Below, one piece after another: positions 16,366 to 25,700 of a DNA stretch of 64,000 nt. The notes beneath the pieces were generated by a model. It was not told the DNA's origin and did not search any database. It saw only the letters and a list, made by a program, of their open reading frames with translations. Both the position numbers and the translations under genes were made by a program. This DNA comes from an uncultured Eubacteriales bacterium (GTDB taxonomy: Bacteria > Bacillota > Clostridia > Oscillospirales > Oscillospiraceae). How positions within the stretch are numbered: the first letter of the stretch is position 1; each line of letters begins with the position of its first letter. Where the stretch lies: NCBI GenBank assembly GCA_900544405.1, contig UQVA01000001.1:238359-302358 (forward strand), given 5' to 3'.

Positions 16366-16394
16366 ACTATATCATATTTTTCCCGGCCGCTCAA
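16366..16394 (-). promoter_or_regulatory. Stranded native promoter of ychF
   Basis: On the minus strand TTGAGC (16394-16389), 17 bp, TATAGT (16371-16366), then a GC-rich hairpin leader (about 16305-16345) and the copied ychF ribosome site. Before integration this would have transcribed ychF; it now reads into the element's right end. Confidence 0.65.
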
Positions 16395-16486
16395 GACCTT
16401 TTTCGGCCCGGCGGCGAAAATGTTCCTTTTTGGAGAACTGCGGAAAAATCGTAGGGCTTTCCTGAAGGAGAAACGGGAAACATCCC

Positions 16487-16515
16487 TTGACTTACCGCCC
16501 ATTCTTCTGTAAAAT
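16487..16515 (+). promoter_or_regulatory. Promoter of lrgAB
   Basis: TTGACT (16487-16492), 17 bp, TAAAAT (16510-16515), 33 bp before the lrgA start codon. Confidence 0.75.
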
Positions 16516-16548
16516 AGCCGGGAGAGAACGAGAAAACGGAGAAACAAC

Positions 16549-16905
16549 ATGAAGTACATCAAGCAATTTTCCATTATTTTGCTCATTTCCTTCCTGGGGG
16601 AGGCGCTGCACGCCCTGCTGCCGCTGCCCATTCCCGCCAGCATTTACGGCATCGTGCTGCTGTTTGCGGCACTGGTTCTGAAAATCATCCCGGTCAGCGC
16701 TGTAAAGGATGTGAGCACATTTCTGCTGGAGATCATGCCCATGCTGTTCATTCCCGCTGCGGCGGGGCTGCTGGAGGCCTGGGGCATTCTGAAGCCCAAC
16801 CTGGCGGCCTACATCGTTATTACGCTGGTGGCGACTGTTGCGGTCATGGTGGTATCGGGCTTAGTGACCCAGTTTCTTGTGAGAAAGGGGAAGAAAAATG
16901 GGTGA
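16549..16905 (+). CDS. lrgA: CidA/LrgA family holin-like protein
   Basis: A 118-residue protein with four predicted membrane helices and the PIPASIYGIVLLF segment typical of CidA/LrgA. These small proteins affect murein hydrolase activity and metabolite (pyruvate/acetate) handling across the membrane. It overlaps the next gene by 8 bp, and the pair forms a two-gene operon ended by the terminator at 17591. The cid versus lrg subtype cannot be told from sequence alone. Confidence 0.9.
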   Translation: MKYIKQFSIILLISFLGEALHALLPLPIPASIYGIVLLFAALVLKIIPVSAVKDVSTFLLEIMPMLFIPAAAGLLEAWGILKPNLAAYIVITLVATVAVMVVSGLVTQFLVRKGKKNG

Positions 16906-17590
16906 GATGCTGGTAAATTCCGCTTTTTTCGGGGCGCTGCTGACCATTGGCAGTTACCTGACCGGCCTGTGGATCAAGAAGAAATTCAAAAAGGCCTTTT
17001 TGAATCCGCTGCTTATTTCCATTCTTCTGACCGTGGGACTGCTGCTCCTGCTCCGGGTGGACTATCCCACCTACGAAGCCGGGGCGAAGTATGTCAGCTA
17101 CCTGCTGACTCCCGCCACGGTCTGCCTGGCCGTGCCGCTGTATGAGCAGTTTCAGCTGCTGAAAAAGAACGCTAAAGCGGTGCTTCTGGGGATTTTCTCC
17201 GGCGTTCTGACCAGCCTGGGGAGCATTTTTCTCCTGTCCCGGCTGTTCCGGCTGGACCACGCCACCTATGTGACCCTGCTGCCGAAATCCATCACCACCG
17301 CCATCGGCGTGGGTGTGGCGGAGGAGTTGGGAGGCTACGTGAGCCTGACCGTGGCGGTCATCCTCATTACCGGGGTGCTGGGGAATATGATCGCCGAGGG
17401 ACTGTGCAAGCTGTTCCGCATTACGGACCCCATTGCCCGTGGGGTCGCCATCGGCACCAGTTCCCACGCCATCGGCACCGCCAAGGCCATGGAATTAGGG
17501 GAAGTGGAGGGCGCCATGAGCAGCCTGTCCATCGTGGTCTCCGGAATGTTGACGGTGCTTGGAGCCGCCGTTTTTGCGAGATTCTTATAA
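16898..17590 (+). CDS. lrgB: LrgB/CidB family membrane protein
   Basis: A 230-residue polytopic membrane protein of the LrgB/CidB family, with the characteristic TLLPKSITTAIGVGVAEELGG and GIAIGTSSHAIGTAKA-type segments (here GVAIGTSSHAIGTAKAMELG). It partners LrgA and overlaps it by 8 bp, indicating coupled translation. Confidence 0.93.
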   Translation: MGEMLVNSAFFGALLTIGSYLTGLWIKKKFKKAFLNPLLISILLTVGLLLLLRVDYPTYEAGAKYVSYLLTPATVCLAVPLYEQFQLLKKNAKAVLLGIFSGVLTSLGSIFLLSRLFRLDHATYVTLLPKSITTAIGVGVAEELGGYVSLTVAVILITGVLGNMIAEGLCKLFRITDPIARGVAIGTSSHAIGTAKAMELGEVEGAMSSLSIVVSGMLTVLGAAVFARFL

Positions 17591-17621
17591 AAAACTGCGG
17601 AGGGGGTTCCTCCGCAGTTTT
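17591..17621. terminator. Bidirectional terminator
   Basis: A 13 bp perfect stem AAAACTGCGGAGG / CCTCCGCAGTTTT between convergent genes, with T-runs on both strands. Confidence 0.9.
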
Positions 17622-18055
17622 TATAACGCCCGTTCCATGCCGATCTCGTCCTCAAAATCTTTTCCGTTCCGCCGAAAACCGCATTTTTCGTAGAATCCAA
17701 TGGGGCAGGCGGGGCCTTCCACGCAGCACATGGTCACTTTTGGGTATTTCCCCTCCTGACGCATCCGGTCCAGAATGGCTTCCAGAGCCTCCGTGCCGTA
17801 GCCTTGTCCCTGGTAACGCTGGTCGATGAAGAATTGGAAAAGGTAATAGGAGTCGGTTTTGGCGTCGTCTATCCAAAGGGCCATGCCGATGGGCGTTTCC
17901 CCGTCCATCAGGAAGAACGCCTGGGGGCGGTCTGCCCGGTAGATATAGGCCCAGGCCAGAATCTTCGTCTTGTCGGCGACACTGGTTTTCTGGTTCTCCC
18001 GGACGGACAGGGAACAGCGCCAGTTTTTCGGGGTCACTTCCGCAAATTGGATCAT
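17621..18055 (-). CDS. GNAT-family N-acetyltransferase
   Basis: A 144-residue single-domain acetyltransferase. The acetyl-CoA binding motif QGQGYGTEAL and the C-terminal PIGFYEKCGF strand-helix are clear. The N-terminal pattern, NWR followed by a helix and a conserved aromatic strand, resembles diamine/spermidine acetyltransferases, but the substrate is not established. A purine-rich AGAAGGG precedes the ATG. It converges on lrgB. Confidence 0.85.
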   Translation of the reverse strand: MIQFAEVTPKNWRCSLSVRENQKTSVADKTKILAWAYIYRADRPQAFFLMDGETPIGMALWIDDAKTDSYYLFQFFIDQRYQGQGYGTEALEAILDRMRQEGKYPKVTMCCVEGPACPIGFYEKCGFRRNGKDFEDEIGMERAL

Positions 18056-18133
18056 AATTACCCTTCTTTCTGCCCTTTTACGCCCAGTATAACAGAAAAC
18101 GCTGGAAAGTCAACGGTTTTGCGGAAACCGTCC

Positions 18134-18231
18134 TTGACAAAAGAGGGCGGGTATGATAAGATAAACGGCGGTTAGTGACCGCTAACAATGGGCGGTCGAT
18201 TTCTTTTGCACATCTGTTAGTGAAAACTAAC
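18134..18231 (+). promoter_or_regulatory. Promoter with two GTTAG-N6-CTAAC palindromes
   Basis: TTGACA (18134-18139), 17 bp, TAAGAT (18157-18162). The 16 bp palindromes are at 18171-18186 (just after the expected transcript start) and 18216-18231 (just before the ribosome site), 45 bp apart. Two copies of the same design in one leader point to a dedicated repressor or sensor of the exporter operon. No regulator gene is adjacent. Confidence 0.75.
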
Positions 18232-18252
18232 ATAAGACGGAGGAACCCATCC

Positions 18253-19995
18253 ATGATGATCAACAAACGACTGATCGGAACGGTCAGCGAAAGCAAAAAA
18301 TTCATCGCCGGGAACGTGGCGTTCCAATGGCTGTCCCTGCTTGCCAACATGGCCTTGATGACGGCGGTGACGGCGCTGCTGGCGGGGCTGCTGGGCGGCA
18401 CGGCCGGGAAGGAAGAACTGCTGCGGACCCTGCTTCTGGCTCTGTGCGCCATGGCCATTCGTTTCGGCTGCACCCTGGGGGCCAGCCGCATGAGTTACCT
18501 TTCTTCCAAGACGGTGAAGCGGGTGCTGCGGGAAAAAATCTACCGAAAGCTCCTGCGGCTTGGAAGCAGCTACGCCCAGCAGGTGCCCACTTCCGAGGTG
18601 GTGCAGGTGGCCGTGGAAGGCGTGGACCAGCTGGAGACTTACTTCGGGGCATATCTGCCCCAGTTTTTCTATGCCATGCTGGCACCCCTGACCCTGTTCG
18701 TGTATCTGTGCTTTGTGAATGTGCCTTCGGCTATTGTGCTGCTTGTATGCGTGCCGCTGATCCCCGTGGCCATTGCGGCGGTGCAGACCTGGGCGAAAAA
18801 GCTGCTGAGCAAATATTGGGGCCAGTACACGGCCCTGGGCGACACATTCCTGGAAAATTTGCAGGGCCTGACCACCCTGAAAATCTATCAGGCTGACGAG
18901 TTCAAGCAGCAGGAAATGAACGAACAGGCGGAGCGGTTCCGGAAGATCACCATGAAGGTCCTGACCATGCAGCTGAACTCCATCACCATCATGGACCTGA
19001 TCGCCTACGGCGGAGCGGCCCTGGGCGTAGTCTTATCCACGACCCAGTTCGCTGCGGGAAAAGTGGACCTGGCGGGCTGTCTCTTAATTATTCTCCTCAG
19101 TGCGGACTTTTTCATCCCCATGCGGCAGCTGGGGTCCTTCTTCCACATCGCCATGAACGGCATGGCCGCCAGCGACAAGATTTTCCGTCTGCTGGACCTG
19201 TCGGAGGCGGAAGCGGGTACGGAGGACTTCCCCGTGGGCAAAGAAATCCGCATGGAGGAAGTGCATTTTGCCTATGAAGCGGACCGGGAAATTCTCCACG
19301 GCGTCACCATGGGCTTCCCGTCAGGGTCCTTCACGGCCATCGTGGGTGAGTCCGGAAGCGGCAAGTCCACCATCGGCGGTATTCTCATGGGCCGGAACCG
19401 GGGCTATACCGGCAAGGTCCTGGTAGGGGAGACCCCCTTGGAGCGCATCCGTGAGGAAAGTTTGCTGAAAAACGTCACTTATGTGGGCCATCAGAGTTAT
19501 CTTTTCAAGGGGACCGTGGCGGAAAACCTCCGCATGGCTGCCCCGGATGCTTCGGATGAGGCCCTCTGGGCGGTGCTGGAACGGGTGAAGCTGGCGGCAT
19601 TCCTGCGGAGCGAGCAGGGCCTGAACACCCAGCTGCAGGAAAAGGGCAGCAACTTCTCCGGCGGGCAGTGCCAGCGACTGGCCCTGGCCCGTGCACTTCT
19701 TCAAGACAGCGGCGTGTATATTTTTGACGAAGCTACCTCCAATATCGATGTGGAGAGCGAAAACGACATTCTGGCGGAAATTCACGCTCTGGCCAAGAAA
19801 AAGACCGTGGTGATGATCTCCCACCGGCTGGCCAACGTGGTCGCAGCGGACAATATTTATGTGCTGGACCACGGAAATGTCACCGAATCCGGCACCCATG
19901 GGGCGCTTCTTGAAAAACAGGGGCAGTATGCCCGGCTCTGGGAGGCCCAACAGGCTTTGGAGCATTACGGCGAAAAGAAGGAGGCGGCAGTATGA
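18253..19995 (+). CDS. cydD: CydD-like ABC exporter subunit (membrane + ATPase domains)
   Basis: A 580-residue half-transporter with six membrane helices in the first 310 residues, then an ATPase domain with Walker A GESGSGKST (about residues 365-373), signature NFSGGQCQR, Walker B VYIFDEATS and the SHR switch. With the next gene it forms a heterodimer resembling CydDC, which exports cysteine/glutathione and supports cytochrome bd and NO tolerance in known bacteria. The ATG at 18253 follows GGAGG; in-frame extension to 18175 would cross both palindromes. Other type I exporters share this layout, so the thiol substrate is an inference. Confidence 0.8.
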   Translation: MMINKRLIGTVSESKKFIAGNVAFQWLSLLANMALMTAVTALLAGLLGGTAGKEELLRTLLLALCAMAIRFGCTLGASRMSYLSSKTVKRVLREKIYRKLLRLGSSYAQQVPTSEVVQVAVEGVDQLETYFGAYLPQFFYAMLAPLTLFVYLCFVNVPSAIVLLVCVPLIPVAIAAVQTWAKKLLSKYWGQYTALGDTFLENLQGLTTLKIYQADEFKQQEMNEQAERFRKITMKVLTMQLNSITIMDLIAYGGAALGVVLSTTQFAAGKVDLAGCLLIILLSADFFIPMRQLGSFFHIAMNGMAASDKIFRLLDLSEAEAGTEDFPVGKEIRMEEVHFAYEADREILHGVTMGFPSGSFTAIVGESGSGKSTIGGILMGRNRGYTGKVLVGETPLERIREESLLKNVTYVGHQSYLFKGTVAENLRMAAPDASDEALWAVLERVKLAAFLRSEQGLNTQLQEKGSNFSGGQCQRLALARALLQDSGVYIFDEATSNIDVESENDILAEIHALAKKKTVVMISHRLANVVAADNIYVLDHGNVTESGTHGALLEKQGQYARLWEAQQALEHYGEKKEAAV

Positions 19996-21650
19996 AAAAG
20001 CGGAACGGATTTACCGTCATGGCCAAGCTTATCGGCTTGGTGCGGCCCCTGGCGGGCTATATGCTTCTGGCAATCATCATGGGTCTGCTGGGCCACCTGG
20101 CAGCGTCGTTTATCACGATTTTCGGCGGCTTTGCGGTGCTGGACCTGCTGGGGCAGAATGGCGGCATCAAGACCGGTACCGTCTTTGTCTGCGTGGGCGT
20201 GTTTGCCCTGGTCCGGGGCATCCTGCGCTATGCGGAGCAGTCCTGCAACCATTTTATCGCCTTCAAGCTGCTGGCCCTGATCCGGGATAAAGTGTTCCGG
20301 GCTCTGCGGCGGCTGGCTCCCGCCAAGCTGGAAGGCCGGGACAAGGGCGACCTCATTAGCGTCATCACCTCCGACATTGAGCTTTTGGAGGTATTCTATG
20401 CCCATACCATTTCCCCGGCGGCCATTGCGGCGCTGTTTACCCTGATCCTGTGCCTGTTCATTGGTCATTATCATTGGGCGCTGGGCCTGCTGGCGCTGGC
20501 GGCTTACGCTGTCGTTGGGCTGGTCATTCCCATCGTTACATCCCGGCGCAGCGGGGACCTGGGCCTCCGGTTCCGGAACGAATCCGGCGCACTGAGTGCC
20601 TTCCTGCTGGACAGCCTCCGTGGTCTGCCGGAAATCCAGCAGTATGGCCGGGGTGAGGACCGCCTGGCCGAACTGAACCGCCGGACCGACAGCCTGGCTG
20701 CCGACGAATCGGCCATGAAGAAAGTCACCGGGGAGAATCAGGCCATCACGGGCTTTACCATTCTGTTTTTTGACCTTTGTATGCTGGGCCTCAGCGCCCT
20801 TCTTTACGTGCAGGGCCGCATTCCTTTTGCCGGGACCCTCATCCCCACCATGGCGCTGATGAGTTCCTTCGGTCCCGCCGTGGCGCTGGCCAATCTGGGG
20901 GCAACCTTGCAGAATACCTTCGCAGCGGGCAACCGGGTGCTGGACATTCTGGAAGAAGAACCCAGCGTGGCGGACGTGACCGGGGAGAAGCCCATCGGCT
21001 TCACCGGCGCTGCCGGAGAGGACATCACCTTTTCCTATGGCGGGGAAACGGTGCTGGACGGGGTGTCCGTGAAGATTCCGGAGCATAGCGTCATCGGCAT
21101 TTCCGGCCGCAGCGGCAGCGGAAAATCCACCCTTTTGAAGCTGTTCCTGCGGTTCTGGGAGACCCAGAAGGGGCAAGTGACCATTTCCGGCCGGGAGATC
21201 GGCCATGTGAACACGGAGAATCTGCGCCGGATGGAGAGTTTTGTTACCCAGGAGACCCATTTGTTCCACGACAGCATCCGCAGCAATCTGATGCTGGCCA
21301 ACCCCAAGGCCACGGAGGAGGACATGATTGCCGCCTGCAAGAAGGCCTCGGTCCACGATTTCATCATGGGCCTGCCCCAGGGCTACGATACTCCCGTAGG
21401 CGAACTGGGCGATACCCTTTCCGGCGGCGAGCGCCAGCGGTTGGGTCTGGCCCGTGCATTCCTGCATGATGCGCCCTTCCTTCTGCTGGACGAACCCACC
21501 AGCAATCTGGACAGCCTGAATGAAGCGGTGATTCTGCGGTCCATTGGCGAGGAACGGGGCCGCAAGACCGTGGTGCTGGTGTCCCACCGGCCGGGGACCA
21601 TGCGCCTTGCGGACCGGGTGTACTCCGTGGAACACGGGAGGCTCAGCTGA
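19992..21650 (+). CDS. cydC: CydC-like ABC exporter subunit (membrane + ATPase domains)
   Basis: A 552-residue partner half-transporter, overlapping the previous gene by 4 bp (ATGA). The membrane domain is followed by an ATPase with Walker A GRSGSGKST (about residues 372-380), signature LSGGERQRLG, Walker B LLLDEPTS and SHR. The ATPase domain starts with an unusually short linker. No cydAB oxidase genes are in the window, so a link to terminal oxidase assembly is not supported locally. Confidence 0.8.
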   Translation: MKKRNGFTVMAKLIGLVRPLAGYMLLAIIMGLLGHLAASFITIFGGFAVLDLLGQNGGIKTGTVFVCVGVFALVRGILRYAEQSCNHFIAFKLLALIRDKVFRALRRLAPAKLEGRDKGDLISVITSDIELLEVFYAHTISPAAIAALFTLILCLFIGHYHWALGLLALAAYAVVGLVIPIVTSRRSGDLGLRFRNESGALSAFLLDSLRGLPEIQQYGRGEDRLAELNRRTDSLAADESAMKKVTGENQAITGFTILFFDLCMLGLSALLYVQGRIPFAGTLIPTMALMSSFGPAVALANLGATLQNTFAAGNRVLDILEEEPSVADVTGEKPIGFTGAAGEDITFSYGGETVLDGVSVKIPEHSVIGISGRSGSGKSTLLKLFLRFWETQKGQVTISGREIGHVNTENLRRMESFVTQETHLFHDSIRSNLMLANPKATEEDMIAACKKASVHDFIMGLPQGYDTPVGELGDTLSGGERQRLGLARAFLHDAPFLLLDEPTSNLDSLNEAVILRSIGEERGRKTVVLVSHRPGTMRLADRVYSVEHGRLS

Positions 21651-21997
21651 TGGACGTACAGACCAAGCGGGAGCGGGAAAAGACCATGGTGTCCGAAATG
21701 ATCGCCCTGTACTGCCGGAAAAATCACGGTACGAAGAAAGAGCAGCTTTGTGAGGACTGCGCCGCTCTGGAAGCATACGCCCGGCTGCGGAGCGACAAAT
21801 GCCCCTTTATGGAGACGAAAACCTTCTGCTCCAACTGCCGGGTCCACTGCTACCGGCCCGAAATGCGGGAGAAAATTCGGCTCGTTATGCGCTTTTCCGG
21901 CCCACGGATGCTTTTTCATCATCCGGTGATGGCGATTCGTCATGTGATCGAATCCAAGAAAGAGAAAAAACGGCTGGAAAAGGCCGAAACGAAATAA
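21650..21997 (+). CDS. YgbA-like protein (nitrous oxide-stimulated promoter family)
   Basis: A 115-residue Cys-rich protein. CEDCAALEAYARLRSDKCPF and FCSNCRVHCY are the conserved cysteine motifs of the family containing E. coli YgbA, whose gene responds to nitric oxide. It starts on the last base of the exporter stop codon, so the three genes are one operon. It probably binds a metal or responds to nitrosative stress through its six or seven cysteines; molecular function is not known. Confidence 0.82.
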   Translation: MDVQTKREREKTMVSEMIALYCRKNHGTKKEQLCEDCAALEAYARLRSDKCPFMETKTFCSNCRVHCYRPEMREKIRLVMRFSGPRMLFHHPVMAIRHVIESKKEKKRLEKAETK

Positions 21998-22040
21998 GAA
22001 TCTGCCGCACGGCGTTTTTCGACACCGTGCGGCAGATTCT
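21997..22040. terminator. Bidirectional terminator
   Basis: A perfect 16 bp stem (21997-22012 with 22025-22040) between the convergent exporter operon and the nitroreductase gene. Confidence 0.88.
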
Positions 22041-22565
22041 TTACCATTTTTCCCAGTGGACCTTTTCTTCCTCGTACCGGTCCGGACGAGGGGCGGTCAG
22101 GTCTCCATCCGGCCAGCCCAGGGCCAGAATGGAATGGGGGATGATGTGGTCCGGCAGTTCCAGGAGCGTTTTCTGCCCTAGGACCGCATCTGCACGGGGC
22201 CAGGTCCCCAGCCAGACGGCTCCCAGACCCAGGGCCTGGGCGGCGATCAGGGTATTTTCAGCGGCGATGGCGCCGTCGATGATCCAGAAGTCCGGGGCTT
22301 TCACGAAGGCCCGCTCCATGTCCCCGCAGATGAGAATTCCGGCGGCAGCTCGCCGCAGAGGGTCGGCGGCGAGACCGTTCACGTCGGCCATTTTGTTCAG
22401 CATTTCCTTGTCGGTGATGACCAGAAAGGCCCAATCCCGTGCGTTCACGGCGGTGGGGCTGGCCATGGCGGCCCGAAGCAGCGCTTCCAGCGCTTCCTTG
22501 GGGATGGGCTTGTCCGCAAAGCGGCGGGTGCTTCGACGGGTGAGAATGGCTTCCATTGCGTCCAT
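22041..22565 (-). CDS. Nitroreductase-family FMN-dependent oxidoreductase
   Basis: A 174-residue enzyme. RRSTRRFADKPIP at the N-terminus (FMN phosphate binding), the AMASPTAVNARDWAFLVI segment and the GLGAVWLGTWP region are characteristic. It reduces nitro compounds, quinones or flavins with NAD(P)H; the specific substrate is unknown. Promoter at 22598-22626. Its position beside a NO-linked operon is suggestive but it is a separate, convergent unit. Confidence 0.9.
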   Translation of the reverse strand: MDAMEAILTRRSTRRFADKPIPKEALEALLRAAMASPTAVNARDWAFLVITDKEMLNKMADVNGLAADPLRRAAAGILICGDMERAFVKAPDFWIIDGAIAAENTLIAAQALGLGAVWLGTWPRADAVLGQKTLLELPDHIIPHSILALGWPDGDLTAPRPDRYEEEKVHWEKW

Positions 22566-22597
22566 AAGAATCGCTCCTCATTTTTCAAGTTGGCCTC

Positions 22598-22626
22598 ATT
22601 TTATCATGGAAATCTTCAAAAATCAA
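22598..22626 (-). promoter_or_regulatory. Promoter of the nitroreductase gene
   Basis: On the minus strand TTGATT (22626-22621), 17 bp, TAAAAT (22603-22598). Confidence 0.65.
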
Positions 22627-22681
22627 GAATGAGTCCCGTTTATGGGACACGAAGCATGGTAGAATCCAAGAAAAGCCGAAG

Positions 22682-22710
22682 TTGCATTGGTCCTTCGGCT
22701 GTGGTATCAT
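22682..22710 (+). promoter_or_regulatory. Promoter of addBA
   Basis: TTGCAT (22682-22687), 17 bp, TATCAT (22705-22710). Confidence 0.6.
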
Positions 22711-22742
22711 TATCCCAAAAGAAAAAGAGGAGGGGAAAAACC

Positions 22743-25700
22743 GTGTTGAAATTATTGCTCTGCGAGGATTGGCTGGCCAACCGGGACGAGATTCTGAAAC
22801 GTCTGGCCCGGGATGTGGCGGAGCGGCAGGGGGAGCGTATCCTTCTGGTGCCGGAGCTCATCAGCCACGATATGGAGCGGCGGCTTTGCCGGTGGGCCGG
22901 AGACACCGCCAGCCGGTATGCCCAGGTCCTGTCCTTCACCCGTCTGGCCCGGCGGGTGGCGGAAAGTGTGGGGGCTGCGGCGGAGGAATGCCTGGACAAG
23001 GGCGGACGGGTGGTGGCCATGGCCGCCGCCGTGCGGCAGCTTCACAGCAAACTGAAGGCCTACGCTTCTGTGGAGACCAGGCCGGAATTCCTCTCGGAAC
23101 TGGTCAACGCCGTGGACGAATTCAAGCGCTGCGGCATTTCCCCGGAGGACCTGATGAACGCCTCCCGGCAGACGGAAGGAAATCTTGCCCAGAAGCTGGA
23201 GGAACTGTCTTTAATTCTGGAATCCTACGACGGCCTTTGCGCCAACGGCAAGAAGGACCCCAGAGATCAGATGAATTGGCTGCTGGAAGAATTGGCGGAC
23301 GGGGATTTTGCGGAAACGCACACTTTTTATGTGGTGGGCTTCCCGGATTTCACCCGGCAGCACATGGCCATTTTGCAGGAACTGATGACGGGCCGGGATT
23401 TGACCGTGGCCCTGACCTGCGATTCGCCCAATTCCGACCGGACGGCCTTTGAAAAGGCGGCCCACACTGCCAAAGAACTGATGCGCTGCGCCGGAGAGGT
23501 GGGGGTCGAGACCGCCTGCGAAGTGCTACAGCCCCGGCAACGGCCCCTTTTGGCGGTCTCCAAGGCGCTGTTTCAGGGCAGTCTGCCGGTGCTGCCGGAA
23601 GGACAGGAATATTTGCAGGTGTTCCGGGTCAACGGCATTTCCAAGGAGTGCGACCTGGCGGCCCGGCAGGTGCTGGACCTGGTGGAGGCCGGGGCCAGAT
23701 ACCGGGACATCGGCATCGTGTGCAGCGACCTGAACGCCTACGGCCGGATGCTGTCCCTGACCTTTGGACGGGTGGGGATTCCGCTGTACCGGTCCGGCAC
23801 GGAAGACATTCTCCACAAGCCCGGCATCCGCACGGTCCGCTGCGCCCTGGAAGCGGCGCTGGGGGGCTTGGAGCGCCGGGACGTGATAAGATACCTCCGC
23901 TCCTGCCTAGGTCTGGACCGGGACCTGTTGGACAAAACGGAAAATTACGCCATTCTCTGGGGCATTTCCGGCAGCGGCTGGAAGCAGGAATGGGCCAACC
24001 ATCCCCGTGGTCTGGGGGAGGACTGGAAGGATGCCGACCGGGAGACCCTGGACGCTCTGAACGGCCTGCGGCGGGCGTGCATCGACCCGCTGCTGCGCTT
24101 GGGCGAGGGGGTCCGGCAGGGCCGGACCGTGGCGGAAATGGTCACGGCGGTGAATGCCTTTCTGGAGGAAACGGACCTGGGCCACGGGCTGGAAGCCCTG
24201 GCCGATTCCATGGAGGAAGCCGGGGACCTGCGGGGGGCGCAGATCGTCAATCAGCTTTGGGAAATCTTGCTTTCCGCTCTGGAGCAGATGTATGCGGTTC
24301 TGGGTACGGAAAGCTGGGACCCGGAGTCATTTTCGAGACTCCTGAGCCTGCTTTTGAGCCAGTATGACGTGGGGACCATCCCTCCTGTGCTGGATGCGGT
24401 GAGTGTAGGCGATGCCTCCACCATGCGCTGCCAGGAGAGCAAGCACGTTCTGGTGCTGGGCATGGAGGAAGGAAAACTCCCCGGCTACACCGGCAGCAGC
24501 GGCGTACTGACGGACCAGGAGCGCTGTTCCCTGCGGGAATTGGGCGTTCCCCTGACCGGCGGAGCCATGGAGGGCCTCCAGGCGGAATTTGCCGAAATTT
24601 ACGAGGCCCTGTCCGCCGGAACCGAGAGCCTCCGGGCCTTCAGTTCCGGCGCTCAGCCCTCTTACCTCCATGCCCGCCTGGGAAAAATGGCCGGACTGGT
24701 CCGGCAGGAACCGGATGCGGCCATCACGGACCCTGTGGAAGCGGCGGCTTTCCTTCTGTGGGCCGATTCCCGGGAAATTGCGGAAAAGCTGGGCTTGGAG
24801 GCGGAATTCGACGAAGTGCGCCGCCGCCGGGATTTTGAGATAGGCAGCCTGAAGCCGGAAAACGTCACGGGCCTGTATGGCCGGACTCTGCGGCTGTCCG
24901 CTTCGCAAATCGACCGGTTCGCTCAGTGCCGGCTGTTCTATTTCCTGCAATACGGCCTGAAAGCCAAGGAGCGCCGGGAGGCCTCGGTGGATGCCATGGA
25001 ATTCGGCACTTACGTCCATGCGGTGCTGGAGCATACCGCCCGGACGGTCATGGACCGGGGTGGCTTCCGGCAGGTCAGCGAAGAAGAAACGCTGAGTATC
25101 GCCATGGCAGAGGCAGAACGGTATGCCCAGGAGCGGTTCGGTCAGCTGGATTCCAGGCGGCTTCATTATTTATTGGAACGGAACGACCAGGAATTGGCCG
25201 TGGTGGTGTCGGACCTGTGGCAGGAGCTGTCCGTGTCCCAGTTCGACCCGGCGGGCTTTGAAGTGGCCTTCGGGGACGACGGGACGCTGCCCGCCATTCA
25301 GATCCCCGGTGCCACCATGCCGGCCATGGTCCGGGGCTTCGTGGACCGGGTGGACCGGTGGCAGGCCAACGACCAGACCTTCCTGCGGGTGGTGGACTAC
25401 AAGACCGGCAAAAAGACGTTGGATTACTGCGATCTGGAGCAGGGGCTGGGCTTGCAGATGCTTCTTTACCTCTTTGCTCTGGAGCAGGGCGGGACCTTCC
25501 TGGGCGAAAGACGGGTGGGGGCCGGGGTCCAGTATTTCCCGGCCAGAGCGCCATACGTTCCGCTGTCCCAAAAGAAAGACCGTCCAGAGAAGCGCAGCGG
25601 GATGCTGCTGGCGGAGGAGGACATTCTCAAAGCCATGGACGACCCGGCTTCCGGGCGGCTGTGCTGCAAATGGGATAAGGAAGAGAATCTTTCCGGGGAT

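Noticed and set aside
16100..16465. Open frames across the right attachment site
   Set aside because: They span the attachment core, the stranded promoter and GC hairpins, with no ribosome site.
18171..18231. Reading the two GTTAG palindromes as terminators
   Set aside because: The stems are only 5-6 bp and no T-run follows; DNA-site function is more likely.
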